Source: Steromphala cineraria (taxonomy: Eukaryota > Mollusca > Gastropoda > Trochida > Trochidae). From it: DNA of 64,000 bases. Shown here one piece after another: positions 1 through 12,700 of the stretch. Below the pieces are notes generated by a model. That model did no database searches. It worked only from the letters and a program-made list of their open reading frames with translations, and was not told the origin of the DNA. The position numbers and the translations under genes are program-made. Numbering within the stretch: position 1 is the first letter of the stretch; every line of letters begins with the position of its first letter. The stretch covers positions 5,290,001 to 5,354,000 of the forward strand of contig OU744737.1 in the NCBI GenBank assembly GCA_916613615.1, given 5' to 3'.

Positions 1-906
1 GAATAATGAATTGCTTTGATACGACCTGTTTGACTACTACGACCTTTGAACATTACTCCGGACTGCTGATAATCTCCACCTCGAAACATCCTCTTGAACA
101 GTGGATGATTACTTAACAACTTGTCATCATGAATATACCGTTTTTTAATGTCTTCAAACTTGGTATAACCTAACCTAACATTTAAATAAACTCTTGTCAT
201 TTGAAAAACCTTACACAACATAGATCAGTCTCCAGATAATTATTTCACTCAAGTTTTAGATTGAGGAGTAACATATAGCACACGAAAAAAAGCGAGGAGT
301 ATTTCACTAATTAAATTTTACATTGAGGAGTAAAAAAGCAAATGAATAAAAACTAAGGAGTATTTTACCAATTTCAACATTTTATTTCTGAAAGAGACAA
401 GTTAACTTAGCAGCGCTGACACTGTTTTACTGATGACAGGAAGAACATAATCTAGACTTGCTTGATAGTAACGTTTAGTCGGGGCTTGCTGTAATGAAAA
501 GTGTTTCCAGATTATGGATGATGATTCGATCGATGACAGCAGGCTCGTTCGGAAAATTTGAAAATCTCTTTGTGAAAACTGGACATTCTATTCAAGATGT
601 AACAAATCGTATATGTTGAACCAAAACAATATTTGACAATTACCTTTACGCATGTAAATAAAATCTTACTCGTATTCTCAGAAAGTCATGCGTATCTGTC
701 ACTCATTGAGTTCATAATTTATGCGTAAATCTAAATTGTCCATGCGTATTTTACGAAGATACGTATTATCTGGGGCCCTGCATGTAAAAGACAGATGTTT
801 CTAAATGTTCTAATGTTTCCCCGATGTATAGCTCATAGGCCTACTCGTGTGTACTTTTTGTTCCGCACACCCAGGTAACACGCCTTAATATCTCATATCT
901 AAATTT
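1..906. other. AT-rich intergenic DNA, no gene seen
   Basis: No convincing exon on either strand. Around 240-375 the phrase 'gaggagta' recurs in an imperfect tandem arrangement of roughly 65-bp units. The remainder looks like ordinary AT-rich spacer. Confidence 0.4.
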
Positions 907-1130
907 ATTACTCTCCCGTTGAAGATATTGCTGTTTAATAAATCAACCATGTTATTACACTACGTGGCATAGTATTTTTACGATGTTATTAAGCAAGTAA
1001 TAAATAATATACTAAACTCGGTCCCGTTTCATAACATTTTTATGAAACTCGTGAATGGTATAGGTACCAACCCATTCACTCGTTTCATAAATATGTTATG
1101 AAACGGGACGTCGTTTAGTATTCTCTATAT
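907..1130 (+). mobile_element. Foldback MITE, family D copy 1
   Basis: The right half is a hairpin: 'cccgtttcataac' near 1023 pairs with 'gttatgaaacggg' near 1096, around a core with 'ttcactcgtttcat'. The left part ('ttgctgtttaataaatc') matches copies at 31469-31815 and, more weakly, 56605-56862. No coding capacity, so non-autonomous. Confidence 0.6.
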
Positions 1131-1833
1131 ATTTATCCACGTCAACCAAACGTTTTTAAGACAAACTTTGGAGTTCTCATTTACATCTTATTACTTCCAA
1201 CCAAATATGGAACCGGTAAGTGTATATCTCCTCTTTATCACACGTGCAGGCCCTTAATTAGCACCAGTTTCTCGAGTGGAGGCCAACTAGTCCATACCAT
1301 AAGGCTCAGATTTTTCATTTCTTAACTCAGTTTTATAGTTTTATATTAGTCATCAATCTTCACTTACAATGTTTTAGTCTGATTCAACTCATCTCCCACC
1401 CCGTCCCCTTGCTACGGGCCTGTCACATTCCTTTTGATCTTTAGATGCAGATTCATATTTCGACATTGTCTATACCCGGCATTAAGAAACGCATTATCTT
1501 CCTAGACGGGCCAATATTGAATGGCATGTGTAATATCAGCCGTCTCGACACATGCACGGCCCCTGCTCAGTGACAACACAACCGCATGGTTCGGGATACA
1601 TCGCCAGGTAGGTAGGTAGGTAGGTGAAATTAAGGGCGAAGTTTGGGCCAAAGATGACCTACATGCGCCCGGCACAAGGAGTGATTATTGAGAGTTAGAA
1701 AGTTTAAAAGTTAAAATTGAGTATAAAATGTTATATGAGATCATATTTGCCAGTGTTCTTGACAAAATTTAAAACTGATCTTTTGACTTTACCAAACATC
1801 AAATTTTCACCAAGAATAGATCTCAGTGAGAAA
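1131..1833. other. Spacer with short GTAG microsatellite
   Basis: No gene seen. A (GTAG)n run at 1610-1625 sits just beyond the 3' end of the minus-strand LINE fragment and may be part of its tail. Confidence 0.3.
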
Positions 1834-2796
1834 TTATTGGATTTGGACATAACAACTGAGTTCTTCACTATGATTTTTCTGCCCCTCACATTCAACAAGA
1901 TAATGAAGGACAGTCTCTGGATAATTATTAAAACAATGAGCATATGAAGGAGATGAATCATTGACTAAAAAGTGCTTGTAAGCATTAAGTCCACAATGGC
2001 CAAGTCTTAAACGAGTGAGAATAACTTCGTCTCTCCGGTTTTGTCGACGAATCTTAGCGTGCTTAACCACTTTAGGGCATGAGCTGTGCATATGTCTGGC
2101 AGTGTTGCCCCTATCCCAGTCGTTTTGCCACTGTTCATAGATTGCTGTCTTCACAGCAGCATAGATATCCTTTGGCACTGGATATACATCCTCAAAATCC
2201 ACGTAGGGTTTGGATAAGGACGATTTTGCAAGCTGGTCAGCTTTCTTGTTTCCATGGAGACCTACATGTGCAGGAACCCATACTATGTCACAGCTTATAT
2301 AGGCTTCATTCAAAACGGTACCAAGATGTAATATTTCATATATAATGTCACTGCGTTGCCCGTTTGCTAAGGAATCTGTAAAAATGATTGATTCAAGATT
2401 ATTATTTTTTACCCACACTAGAGCCATTAGAATAGCTGTTAATTCTGCTGCAAAAACTGACAAATGATCTTGTAATCTAAACAGTTCTTCTACCTCTAAC
2501 GATGGAATATAGAAAGCTGCGCCAACGTGTCCTGTAGCAGGGTCTTTAGACGCATCTGTATAAATATGATTAAATCCATGGTAGCGTGTATTGATGAAAT
2601 CTGATGCTACTGATTTTATGATAATAGGACTCATTTGTTTATGTATAACTGAGGCCAAATCGGTATTAAGTGATGGTTGGGTAAGACACCATGGGGCTGA
2701 TTTGGGGAGCTTGAATGGGGGATTAAGTTGTAAATCTTGAATTTTGCACTTGTGAGCGAGTTGTCGAGTCGCTAACCCAAAGGGTAGTTGACACAT
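1834..2796 (-). pseudogene. LINE pol C-terminus: RNase H and zinc knuckle
   Basis: A 320-codon open frame encodes a ribonuclease H domain. The acidic catalytic positions are visible in order as YTDAS, FAAELTAI, FTDSLA and a late NKKADQLAK, with WVPAHVGLHGN in between. After it come a basic stretch (KIRRQNRRDEVILTRLRLGH) and a Cys/His knuckle (CFNNYPETVLHYLVEC). This order is known from RNase H-bearing non-LTR retrotransposons of the I/Nimb/Jockey type. Endonuclease and reverse transcriptase are not recognisable upstream (above 2796), so I read this as a 5'-truncated dead copy whose RNase H frame remains intact. The methionine that opens the frame is probably not a real start. Confidence 0.85.
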
Positions 2797-4300
2797 CGCC
2801 AGAAGACGATATTTATTACCTCCCTTTAACTACATGTCAATCAGCACTCGCTGAGAAGGAAGCGCTAATAAAGTACCTTTAGTTAGGCTGTTAGTCATTA
2901 CAGCATGCACATGATTAGAGGCATCATAATATAATAACGATTTCGAGAGATACGGTACTCAAACTAAACATAGACAGTATATTTGCCTAAACAATGAAAA
3001 CTAAAAAACATACACTATCGAAGTCCGTTTCTTGTGACACTTTTATTTTTTTATTGACGATAAGGAGGTGTTTCATGAAGAGACTCCTTACAAAGCAAAA
3101 TTATTTCACTCAGGACATAAACTTGAATATGTAAGGGAAAGCTCGTAAAATATATCCTTTCATTGTGACCACCAATATAAAAATAAAAGTCCAGGAAAAC
3201 AAAACAAAATTTAATATGCGACATAAATTTAAAAAATGTAATATAATTCAGGATCGGTTAGAGGATATTGGTTTCGAGTGCGCCTTACGAGTGTTAGGAT
3301 TGATATGGTTAAGGAAAAAGTGTTCACAGGAAAATTAGCTGTGTTAGCAGACTGATATCGCAACTCTTAACATTTGATTTAAGCGTTCTGTATTTTTGAA
3401 TTCTGTCCGTGCATATCCACCCCCCTCCCCCCCTCCCCCCCTCTCCTCTACCACTCCGGACCCGCGAATGAATATTTATCATTTCACATCAAAATCCAAA
3501 GGTTTGTAATCTATTCTCGTTATACACAGAGTGAAAGAGAAGTAGACCATTTATAGGACATCTCATGAACTAGCCTGTTTTTGTAATTGTTGAGAACTTA
3601 CATAAAATGCGATGATTCACGTTTAAGATAGATATGCAGTAGTTTCAACTATTTATGGTGTTATTGTTAGCTTTCACCTCTACCCCTCCATTGTTAAAAC
3701 CTCGCTATAACGAGGCAGAACGCTATAACTGTCCTATTTATAGGTTTTATTTCCGGGTTTATCTTGTTGACATTGGGGTGACATGAGCATGTCATAGATA
3801 TTTCGCAAGTGTCACAGTGCGCATGTGAGGTCACGTGATTGATGCACGTGACGTTGACCTAAATTAACACCCACATAAGGATGTACATAACAAAAGATAG
3901 GATATCATCCATTAAAAGGTAAAGCATATATATATATATATATCCATCTATAGAGTAGACATACCGACCCTCGGTGAACATGCATAATTGATTATACATC
4001 GTAGTTACAGTAACATGTAAATATATGTATTTCTTATCTTAATATTGACACATTCGCCGGTAGCCAAGCTTACTATATCGTATAAGTACATATCAGTGTC
4101 TTCAACTGTTGGAGATGATTGTCTTAAGTAAAAGTTAACCCTCTCCTCGCCGCTGGTAAAGTAAGTCACCCAAATGTTTGTGTATGTCGGTGTTTACGAG
4201 AGTTAAGATTACGCCTATTTGTTTTTAGTAAAACACACGAAATTATAAACTATCGTCTAATGATGGTTCATGTAAATATTATTGTATTTAACAAGTGAAG
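2797..4300. other. Spacer with C-rich tract and TA run
   Basis: No gene seen. A C-rich tract at about 3419-3447 has three runs of six or seven C separated by single T. A (TA)n run lies near 3925-3945. Confidence 0.4.
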
Positions 4301-4727
4301 TTATTTGTAACCCGATAAGACCGCAGGAAATGAGAAACTTTGCCTACACGGTTGTACTCTGATTGTCATAGGTAACCGATATGTGTGGCAACTTGTATAA
4401 TATATCAATTTCTTTTGTTGTAGCTTTAAATATTTGGGTTCTCTTTGAGTAGCTAGTGAAATGTTACATGTTATAACTGTAGTCAAAAGCAACGACCAAT
4501 CCAGGTAAAATGTAAATGGAAAAATGGCCGGTAATAATGGTGATCCCCCTTACCCTCTCTTAAAATTTACACACCTTCCTTTTTTATTCCTAGAAACTGA
4601 TAAGGATTTGGTTGTAAATGATCGTATACCTCGTTATAACACTGTTATAGGTATGGAATTCTATCTTCCGGTTTATAATTTTCTCACCAAAGCTGGAAGA
4701 TTAAGAGGTATTAATAATTAGAGGTTA

Positions 4728-4850
4728 TAACACTTTTCATATTATACCTAATATCAGCCCGAGACTCCCATATCAGCCCGAGGGCCGCAGGCCAGAGGGC
4801 TGATATGGGTCGAGGGCTGATATTAGGTATGATATGAAAAGTGACATTTT
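4728..4850. mobile_element. Foldback hairpin element, 'gggctgatat' type
   Basis: Left arm 'cacttttcatattatacc' pairs with right arm 'ggtatgatatgaaaagtg'. Inside, 'cccatatcagcccgag' and 'gggctgatatgggtcgag' also pair around a GC-rich loop. Related 'gggctgatat' and 'gatttgcggaccgg' phrases at 5125-5200 suggest the element or a second copy continues there. Non-coding. Confidence 0.6.
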
Positions 4851-5424
4851 GTAACCTTTTTATCACATATTAAACTTTTTCCTCTACAACAAAAGAGTTA
4901 TTGATAAAATGTTTTTAAAAAATGTAGGCCTGTTATAACAAAAGACAAAACGATCATGCTTTTAAGAGTTAAGTAAATTTGAGAAAGATACTGTGAGCAG
5001 CTCCACTTATTCAAATTTCTCGAATTTATATCATTTGATGGAAGAAAAGGTAAAGTTAACGTACCACTCACTATATCTATGCAGAAAATGACCTAGAGAG
5101 ATAACTCTAACCAAAAGTGCCCCGGGCTGATATTGATATGGATTTGCGGACCGGTCTGATATGGCTGATATGGATTTGCGGACCGGGCGGCAATATGGGT
5201 GCTGTGTCCTAGCCTCTATCACACATGCAAAACACCCAATATTATTGTTAGATATATGATAAAAGGTGATATATGTGTATTGATATCGTTAGTGATATGG
5301 TAAACTATGTCAAATATATTATTTTTTGTAAGTAGGTGTGTCTTGATCTGCTAAATTGAAATTTTGATTATTGGTGGGTAGCTCGATACTTTGTTCCTCT
5401 TTCTGCGTCGGCGGCACTTGCAAC

Positions 5425-5482
5425 ATTAGTGAGGGAGTGAGTTAATGTTTAACGCCGCTTGGACAATATTTCAGCCGTTAAC
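5425..5482 (+). repeat. GTGA / ACGCCGC dispersed repeat
   Basis: Short copy of a repeat with a GAGTGA run, then 'aacgccgcttggacaata' and 'tttcagcc'. Relatives occur near 6020, 15003, 18345, 29552 and 30279. The phrase resembles a family abundant in vetigastropod genomes (from memory, not searched). Confidence 0.5.
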
Positions 5483-5978
5483 TATTTATCAGACACTCTA
5501 CTAGTCGGCGTATCCGCATATCTTTGCCAAAGCGAAAACTGTTGACCACTAAACTTCAACATGTAACTAATGTCACTCGTGGTGACAACGATCGTATTGA
5601 CATTTTAGTCTTACAGTGACTGTTAAGCTCTCAAGACCAGTCACCGATTGAAATCAAAAAGACGTTGCAAAATGACGCGTTTATTGCAAGTGGTGAAACA
5701 ATCGTTACTCATTTCTGGTACTTATGTAGCACATGCTGCGACTTGAATGTCGTAATTTTGAGATATACTTGAAATTTCAAAAAAGCAAAACGGTTATTTA
5801 AAAGCCTTTCGTTTTAAAGGTTTGAAAGTTGGAGAAATGTTTGTGTGTTTTACAATTTAGAAATATTCCTTCAAGAGATTCGTTTCCATTGAGTTGAGAA
5901 AGGTTGGATTTTTACATTGTGTTTTATTGTTATTGGTGAGAGTATGGGAATATACATAATACATACATGCTTACCTTA

Positions 5979-6656
5979 AAGAGACACAGTGAGTGAGTGA
6001 GTGAGTGAGTGAGTTGGTGTTTTACGTGTTTTGAACAATATTTCAGTTATTAAACACGTGGATGTCGCCATCCAAAAGAGAGTAGACATATCAGAGAGAA
6101 AGGGATCGACAGGATGAGGGAAAAGACGGAAAGAAAGGCATAGTAAGAGATAGAAAGCAGGTTTTAGAAAGACTAGAGTATGTTGATAGGATCACATATG
6201 TCAAATTTTGAAGTCGATGTTATTACATCGAGAACCACTAACTGTTACTGAAAATAACAAGTTAAAGGTCAATCAGTACATAAGAGCGAAACACGGCCAT
6301 TCAAAGTCGGGATTTTGATCGAAAACCGGACAATGTGGCTCGAGTGGCGCGCGCAAATTCGCCAAACGTAATTTTGAAACCTTGTCATAAGCTGACAGGA
6401 AGATATATTCGATTCGATAACGTTTATTAGGTATTGTAGCTAATAGGTAGATTAATTGGATGCATAATTTCGAATATTAAACGTATTTGAGATCTTTTCA
6501 TGATTTTTCAATAAAATCAAGCATTTTAGAGATATTATGTATAAATTGATATATTTGCAAGTCCAGTGATGAGATATGAACTTCAATCGGCATATTAGAT
6601 ATTTTGTAGCTTATCAAAACCAAACAACATTTTAAGAAAGATACTCTGTGTCACTT
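5979..6656. mobile_element. TA-flanked MITE, family O copy 1
   Basis: Ends 'aagagacacag' and 'ctctgtgtcactt' form short inverted termini, each flanked by TA, which fits a Tc1/mariner-type target duplication. The interior includes 'gatcgaaaaccgg', which recurs in the copy at 37482-38172. The last 120 bp match the 170-bp copy at 22201-22370 in inverted orientation. A GTGA repeat lies just inside the left end. No transposase frame. Confidence 0.6.
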
Positions 6657-7107
6657 TAACCGAACTAGTATCTATGTCTGTCCACTTTATCATTCCATCA
6701 GGCAGGATGTGTAAACATATAAGCTAATTTATTAAAGATAAGTATGCGTTTTACTATAGTTTTGCAACATGGAATGTTGTCAAATTTATGTTGAATTTTG
6801 CTGGTAAAGTGTGTACCGTCCATTTTGTAACAAACATTAACAATATTACTCTAAAATACGTAAATTTTTTATTTTGCAGTTTTTAAAAAAAAATTATGAT
6901 CTTGGATGTCATTTGAAATGTTTTCTTTAAAAATTAATGGTAATAAAACTTCCATTTTCTGGAACTAACATTAATGATAAAAGAAACTGTTAAACTATTT
7001 TTAGAAGTTAATGCGAAAACAAATATCTCGTTCATATAAACGTGATCTGTAAAATTACGTCATTTGTTAGAAAAAGACATTTATACCAGATATGAAAAAT
7101 GTCAGTT

Positions 7108-7468
7108 AAAGGGGCAGTAGCACGTTTTTAGGGGAAATATAAGGTGATGTCAGAAAATGGAAATTAATGGTTTCAATTGGAGGACATTGCATTTGAACTT
7201 AATGGAGCAGTAACAAATCACATATATAATGTAAAGTTTAGCCATGCGATTCCCTTTTCTTACATAAAATGAATTAAAGGTGTTCACACAAAATGGCCGC
7301 CAATTGATTTTAGGTGAATCTTCATAGTTTGTTCTCTGACTATGGATAATTGGTTTGGGTTATGAGATTGTTTACACTATCAACATAATACATTGAGTAT
7401 TAACGTACAACTATCAGTGAAAATTTTAAAATGTAAAATTATCAAAAACCGTGCTACTGCCCCTTTAA
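7108..7468 (+). mobile_element. MITE family A copy 1
   Basis: Inverted termini 'aggggcagtagcacgttttt' and 'cgtgctactgcccct', flanked on both sides by TTAA. The interior carries the conserved phrase 'ggtgttcacacaaaatggc'. Other copies lie at 18714, 23963, 44187, 61919 and 63352. Non-coding and about 360 bp. Confidence 0.75.
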
Positions 7469-7619
7469 GAAACATTTTATAGCATATTATTTCCCTTCAT
7501 GTAGTGTCAAAACATCGATTGTAATAATATTAACTCAAAACATTTCGAATATTTCTTCCTAAAGTGCCAAATATATGACAATTAAAAGTTATTAACAATT
7601 TAAGTCGAATCCTCGAAGG

Positions 7620-7720
7620 TGTTGTAGTAATGAAGTGCAACATTTATTGATATCCAACTTCTTCATTCGCAAAAATTTCAACGTTTCGGTTCAGATCCGT
7701 ATCCATTTCAAGCGTAGGGT
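7620..7720 (-). mobile_element. Penelope-like element terminal fragment
   Basis: Read on the minus strand, a 'cgaaacgttgaaa' motif is followed by 'gaatgaagaagttggatatc'. The motif order recurs at 9060-9160 and 19690-19770. This motif order reminds me of the terminal regions of Penelope-like retroelements. The assignment rests on memory of that motif and no reverse transcriptase is present. Confidence 0.4.
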
Positions 7721-7749
7721 CAAAAGTTTATATATATATATATATAAAA

Positions 7750-7909
7750 AAAAAATTGACACGAAGCCAATCAAAACTCCAACATGTTTCAATGGTATCA
7801 TCAGGGAGTCTGTCAAAATACAGTTATGACGTCATAACTGTATTTTGACAGACTCCCTGATGATACCATTGAAACATGTTGGAGTTTTGATTGGCTTCGT
7901 GTCAATTTT
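7750..7909. repeat. Near-perfect palindrome with 80-bp arms
   Basis: The arm from 7750 to 7829 is followed directly, without spacer, by its reverse complement to 7909; the centre is 'ttatgacgtcataa'. Both outer edges end in A/T homopolymers, with TA-rich microsatellites further out. I find no mismatch by eye. The arm contains 'cctgatgatacc' followed by 'attgaaac', which resembles part of a hammerhead ribozyme core. Confidence 0.85.
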
Positions 7910-8011
7910 TTTTATCTTTTGATTATGTAAAACTGTATACCAGTAAACTTTTCCAATTTTTATCTATATATATATATATATATGTATGATTGGATCGAGG
8001 CACAGATCAAT

Positions 8012-8239
8012 CAGTCTTAGTAAACCTAGCCTCAATAATACCCGCTTCACATCGATATTGAATCTAGCAGGGTTCAGTAGCAGTTCGCGTCAGCCGATCT
8101 ATCGAATTGACCAATCAGGGATCGTGTTACCGAGCCGCAATAGTCTGCATTCGCACATATAGCGTAGGAGGTTTAAAGGTCGGCTTTCCTACTACATCTT
8201 TCTAGACTCAATATCGGAGTGAAGCGAGGTTTACTTACA
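8012..8239. mobile_element. Foldback MITE family B copy 1
   Basis: Starts with 'cagtcttagtaaacctagcc' and ends 'gaggtttactta'. The interior has 'cgcgtcagccgatc' and 'ccgcaatagtctgcattcgc', shared with the copies at 16562, 19079, 36279, 37523 and 57160. No clear target duplication for this copy. Confidence 0.65.
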
Positions 8240-8749
8240 CAGAAATCCAAATTGTGTTGATTTTTATAGTTGATACTTCCAGGTAGATCGGGGAGGGGAA
8301 GAGTAACCAGCCACGATGAAGTTCTTCAAGGAAGAGAGGGCGCCAGGTAATATGTTTAGGATATAAGAAATAATGATAACTAGGATTGACGAGTCAATAC
8401 TATGGTCTTCAAGACTTCCTTTTTGACCTTCACACAATTTTTTATCTTCCCATGCATTTTTGTATACAATCACTTATTCATCATAAAAAAGACAAAATTT
8501 CACATGATATTCAATATTGAAAGACTTTGCAGAAAATCCATCATGGCAACCAATATCAGCTATGACATTATTGTTCAGAGAATGAAATTCCTGGAAGAAG
8601 AAAAAAAAATGGATTGTCACTGTTTTTTAGATACAGAGGTTGAAGACCAAATAATACAAGTTTTAAACCGAATGTCCATCGCAAGCACTGCTCCTTGACT
8701 GTACATTATTACCCTGAAGGAATTGTTATTTCAAAGCAGCCAATCAGCG

Positions 8750-8950
8750 CTTATCGTATCCAGTTACCCAATTATACAGCTTTGTCGATCGAGGGCCATG
8801 TGGATAAAGTGCCTTGCCCAGGGACACATCACAGTATAAAGCCCAGGTCGCAAATATTTGGTGTTTCAATCTGGATTCGAACAAGGGTCTCTGGCATGAG
8901 AGGCCAGCACGCTATCCACTCCATCACCGTGCTCCACATAAAGAATAGAG
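8750..8950 (-). mobile_element. tRNA-derived SINE remnant
   Basis: On the minus strand a degraded tRNA head is visible: the complement of 'gattcgaac' is a B-box-like 'gttcgaatc'. The complement of 'tgccttgcccagggacac' follows as the body. The same order occurs at 53886-54065. A small open frame just upstream (8543-8698) was not recognised. Confidence 0.5.
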
Positions 8951-9039
8951 TTTTTCACCCCGAGGAACTTAAGTCATTTCTTCCACACAACCTCTTTTAC
9001 CAGTAGAGTAGTTTCCGGGTTAAAAACATAATCTGTAAC

Positions 9040-9165
9040 TTCTTTGAGAGGTATTTTTATTAATAGTTGGAATGGCAATAATTCAGAGGAAAATATGGAT
9101 GCCAACTTCTTTGTTCATTCAATGCGACGTTTCGACACGTTTCCCGCGGCAGAGGAAAATTGGAA
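9040..9165 (-). mobile_element. Penelope-like element terminal fragment
   Basis: The minus strand reads 'gaaacgtgtcgaaacgtcgc' and then 'gaacaaagaagttggcatcc'. It is homologous to the fragments at 7620 and 19690. No coding sequence. Confidence 0.4.
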
Positions 9166-9657
9166 AGGGCGTGAAATTCTATTTCCAATGCCAAATAGGG
9201 AAATTGTATAAGGTGTCACCGGCATATTTTAAAGAAATCTCAAGGGACAGGGACATTCTATCGAATATCCAAGGGACTTCCATGGAATGTCTTTGTGATG
9301 ATGGGTATGGCACTTAAAGGAGATTTACACGAGAAAAGAATAACAACACAAATATGGCGCCCGAGGTTTATATAAAACTGTTCATAAACAGGATGCGATG
9401 CAAAAGTTCCTGAATGATAAGTCAGGGATACATAAAATTATGACACATTTTTTTAAAGAAAAGAAGAGTTGTGAAACGAAACCAAAATGCCATGAAATGT
9501 TTAACGATTTGATGACACTTAAAATTATGAGTTAAATATATAAGAGAGTATTTTACCATATTTGATATAACGCGGTTTCGTCATGAACACATTTTGTTTA
9601 ATTAACGTCACAGTCACGTGGATGAAATGATTGGATTGTGACCATTGTCTGTTATAG

Positions 9658-9716
9658 AAAGAGAACGTATCATTCGAGCAAACGATCCCTCCTTCAACTC
9701 ACAGTTTAAGTATGCT
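9658..9716 (+). CDS. ATP8B: ATP8B exon a: N-terminal RERIIRAND segment
   Basis: Encodes [19 protein letters not shown], the conserved cytosolic lead-in to TM1. Acceptor 'gttatag' and donor 'gct|gtaagt'. It opens with two bases completing a codon, so at least one coding exon lies further 5'. Confidence 0.85.
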
Positions 9717-12700
9717 GTAAGTATGACCTACTTAATTTTACTATGAATGAACGGATGAATGAATTACATTGATTGAGAGTTGAGTGAAAGAATGGGTGAG
9801 TGAGTGAGTGAGAAATGACATTACTCGTGTTTTGATTTTCTTATTTTACTAACGTTAGCAATGTCAATTACTACTTGATTTGTGTATCAGAACAAGGTCA
9901 GTATAGGAAAGATGTTATTACATGGATGTTTACTATCTTCGATAAACTGGTTTTCTGCAATAAGGAAACGTTTTCCGGCTACCATTTGCACTGTGTATAA
10001 CCGTACACCGGAACTAGCGAGGTGTACGGCGGAGAAATGTTGCTAGCGAGGAGCCGAAATCGAAAGTTAGGTAATATTTTACTTCATAACTTTCAAATAA
10101 TCAACATCATGTGGTAATTTTAGCACACATACTTAGTAAAATGTATGTGCTTGTCATTCTGTATCCAAGGGACAGTAACAATGACAGTTGCGAGTAATGC
10201 TGTTGTTAGTAACATATTTGCTATCTCTGACTATGAACAGGATATGACATTAAATAGTTATATCTCGGAAAGCTTTTGACATGATAATAACATAGAAACG
10301 GCGATGATTGCTTTTTAAGTGATCCCGTTTGCGATCACACTCCTCGCTAGCAACATTTCTCCGCCGTACACCTCGCTAGTTCCGGTGTACGGGTATACAC
10401 AGTCAGTGATTTGTGTGTTTACATCAAACTATGGATTTATATCGTGGTATCTTGCCTATGTCAATAAATGTCGCCACTCACCTCAAATAATCGAACATGG
10501 CTGCTCCAATCGATTAATCAACGTTCCGATTTGACTTTTCGTTTACGTTTACGATTGATGACTTTTATTATCAAAATCTGTGTTATTATTGAAAAGTTCA
10601 CTGTATTTTAATCGTCAGAATTGTTGAACCTGAAATTTAAATATAAATAACAGGCTCATCAATCGAATGACAATAGTTTTCATAATGACAGTCATCAAGA
10701 TGTTATCAAATATACTTTATAATTTACATGTAGTTGAAGATAAATACCATTTTCTCTTTGTATATCCATTATATAATTCTAATAATATATTAAACGGTAT
10801 TATTATGACTATTCAAAATATGATTAAATTCTATAGTCTTATGAGCTGTAAAAATATGCATTACAAAACCTTGCCATGTACATGTATATCTTATGCAATG
10901 ATTTATAGAAAACATGTCATTTCACTTTATACCTAAATATTTATCCATGTATATCCCAACTATCAATGTAAATGCACTATAGGCCTGATGCCTCATCAGT
11001 GCGGAAATAAAGATTGATTGATATCTATCTACCCATGTTTTCCAGAACAACTATATCTCCACGTCCAAGTACTCTCTACTATCCTTCCTACCAAATACAT
11101 CACATAAAGCCAAAGTTTCTATTTATTTTATAGATAGATTTCGGTATTTCACATCCAATCATAAAATAAGTTAATATATCTACCCATGTTTTTCAGAACA
11201 ACTATATCTCAACATCCAAGAACTCTCTACTCTCCTTCCTACCAAATACATCACGAAAAGCCAAATTTTCTATTTATTTCATAGATAGATCTCGGTATTT
11301 CACATCCAATCATATAATAAGTTAATATATCAACCCATGTTTTCCAGAACAACTATATCTCCACATCCAAGAACTCTCTACTCTCCTTCCTACCAAATAC
11401 ATCACTAAAATCCAAATTTTCTTTTTATTTCATAGATAGATCTCTGTATTTCACATCCAATCATATAATAAATTAATATATCTACCCATGTTTTCCAGAA
11501 CAACTATATCTCCACATCCAAGAACTCTCTACTCTCCTTCCTACCAAATACATCACTAAAATCCAAATTTTCTTTTTATTTCATAGATAGATCTCTGTAT
11601 TTCACATCCAATCATATAATAAATTAATATATCTACCCATGTTTTCCAGAACAACTATATCTCCACGTCCAAGAACTCTCTACTCTCCTTCCTACCAAAT
11701 ACATCACTAAAATCCAAATTTTCTTTTTATTTCATAGATAGATCTCTGTATTTCACATCCAATCATATAATAAATTAATATATCTACCCATGTTTTCCAG
11801 AACAACTATATCTCCACGTCCAAGAACTCTCTACTCTCCTTCCTACCAAATACATCACTAAAATCCAAATTTTCTTTTTATTTCATAGATAGATCTCTGT
11901 ATTTCACATCCAATCATATAATAAATTAATATATCAACCCATGTTTTCCAGAACAACTATATCTCCACATCCAAGAACTCTCTACTCTCCTTCCTACCAA
12001 ATACATCACTAAAATCCAAATTTTCTTTTTATTTCATAGATAGATCTCTGTATTTCACATCCAATCATATAATAAATTAATATATCTACCCATGTTTTCC
12101 AGAACAACTATATCTCCACGTCCAAGAACTCTCTACTCTCCTTCCTACCAAATACATCACTAAAATCCAAATTTTCTTTTTATTTCATAGATAGATCTCT
12201 GTATTTCACATCCAATCATATAATAAATTAATATATCTACCCATGTTTTCCAGAACAACTATATCTCAACGTCCAAGAACTCTCTACTCTCCTTCCTACC
12301 AAATACATCACTAAAATCCAAATTTTCTTTTTATTTCATAGATAGATCTCGGTATTTCACATCCAATCATATAATAAGTTAATATATCAACCCATGTTTT
12401 CCAGAACAACTATATCTCAACGTCCAAGAACTCTCTACTCTCCTTCCTACCAAATACATCACTAAAATCCAAATTTTCTTTTTATTTCATAGATAGATCT
12501 CTGTATTTCACATCCAATCATATAATAAATTAATATATCTACCCATGTTTTCCAGAACAACTATATCTCAACGTCCAAGAACTCTCTACTCTCCTTCCTA
12601 CCAAATACATCACTAAAATCCAAATTTTCTTTTTATTTCATAGATAGATCTCGGTATTTCACATCCAATCATATAATAAGTTAATATATCAACCCATGTT

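Noticed and set aside
8402..8698. 98-codon open frame with an EEEKKMDCHC stretch
   Set aside because: AT-rich, no domain recognised, and it runs into SINE sequence. Not convincing as the missing flippase first exon.
1..9650. Search for the flippase start codon exon
   Set aside because: The first recovered exon needs an upstream exon ending in codon phase 1, but no segment here encodes a credible N-terminus. It may be very short or outside the window.
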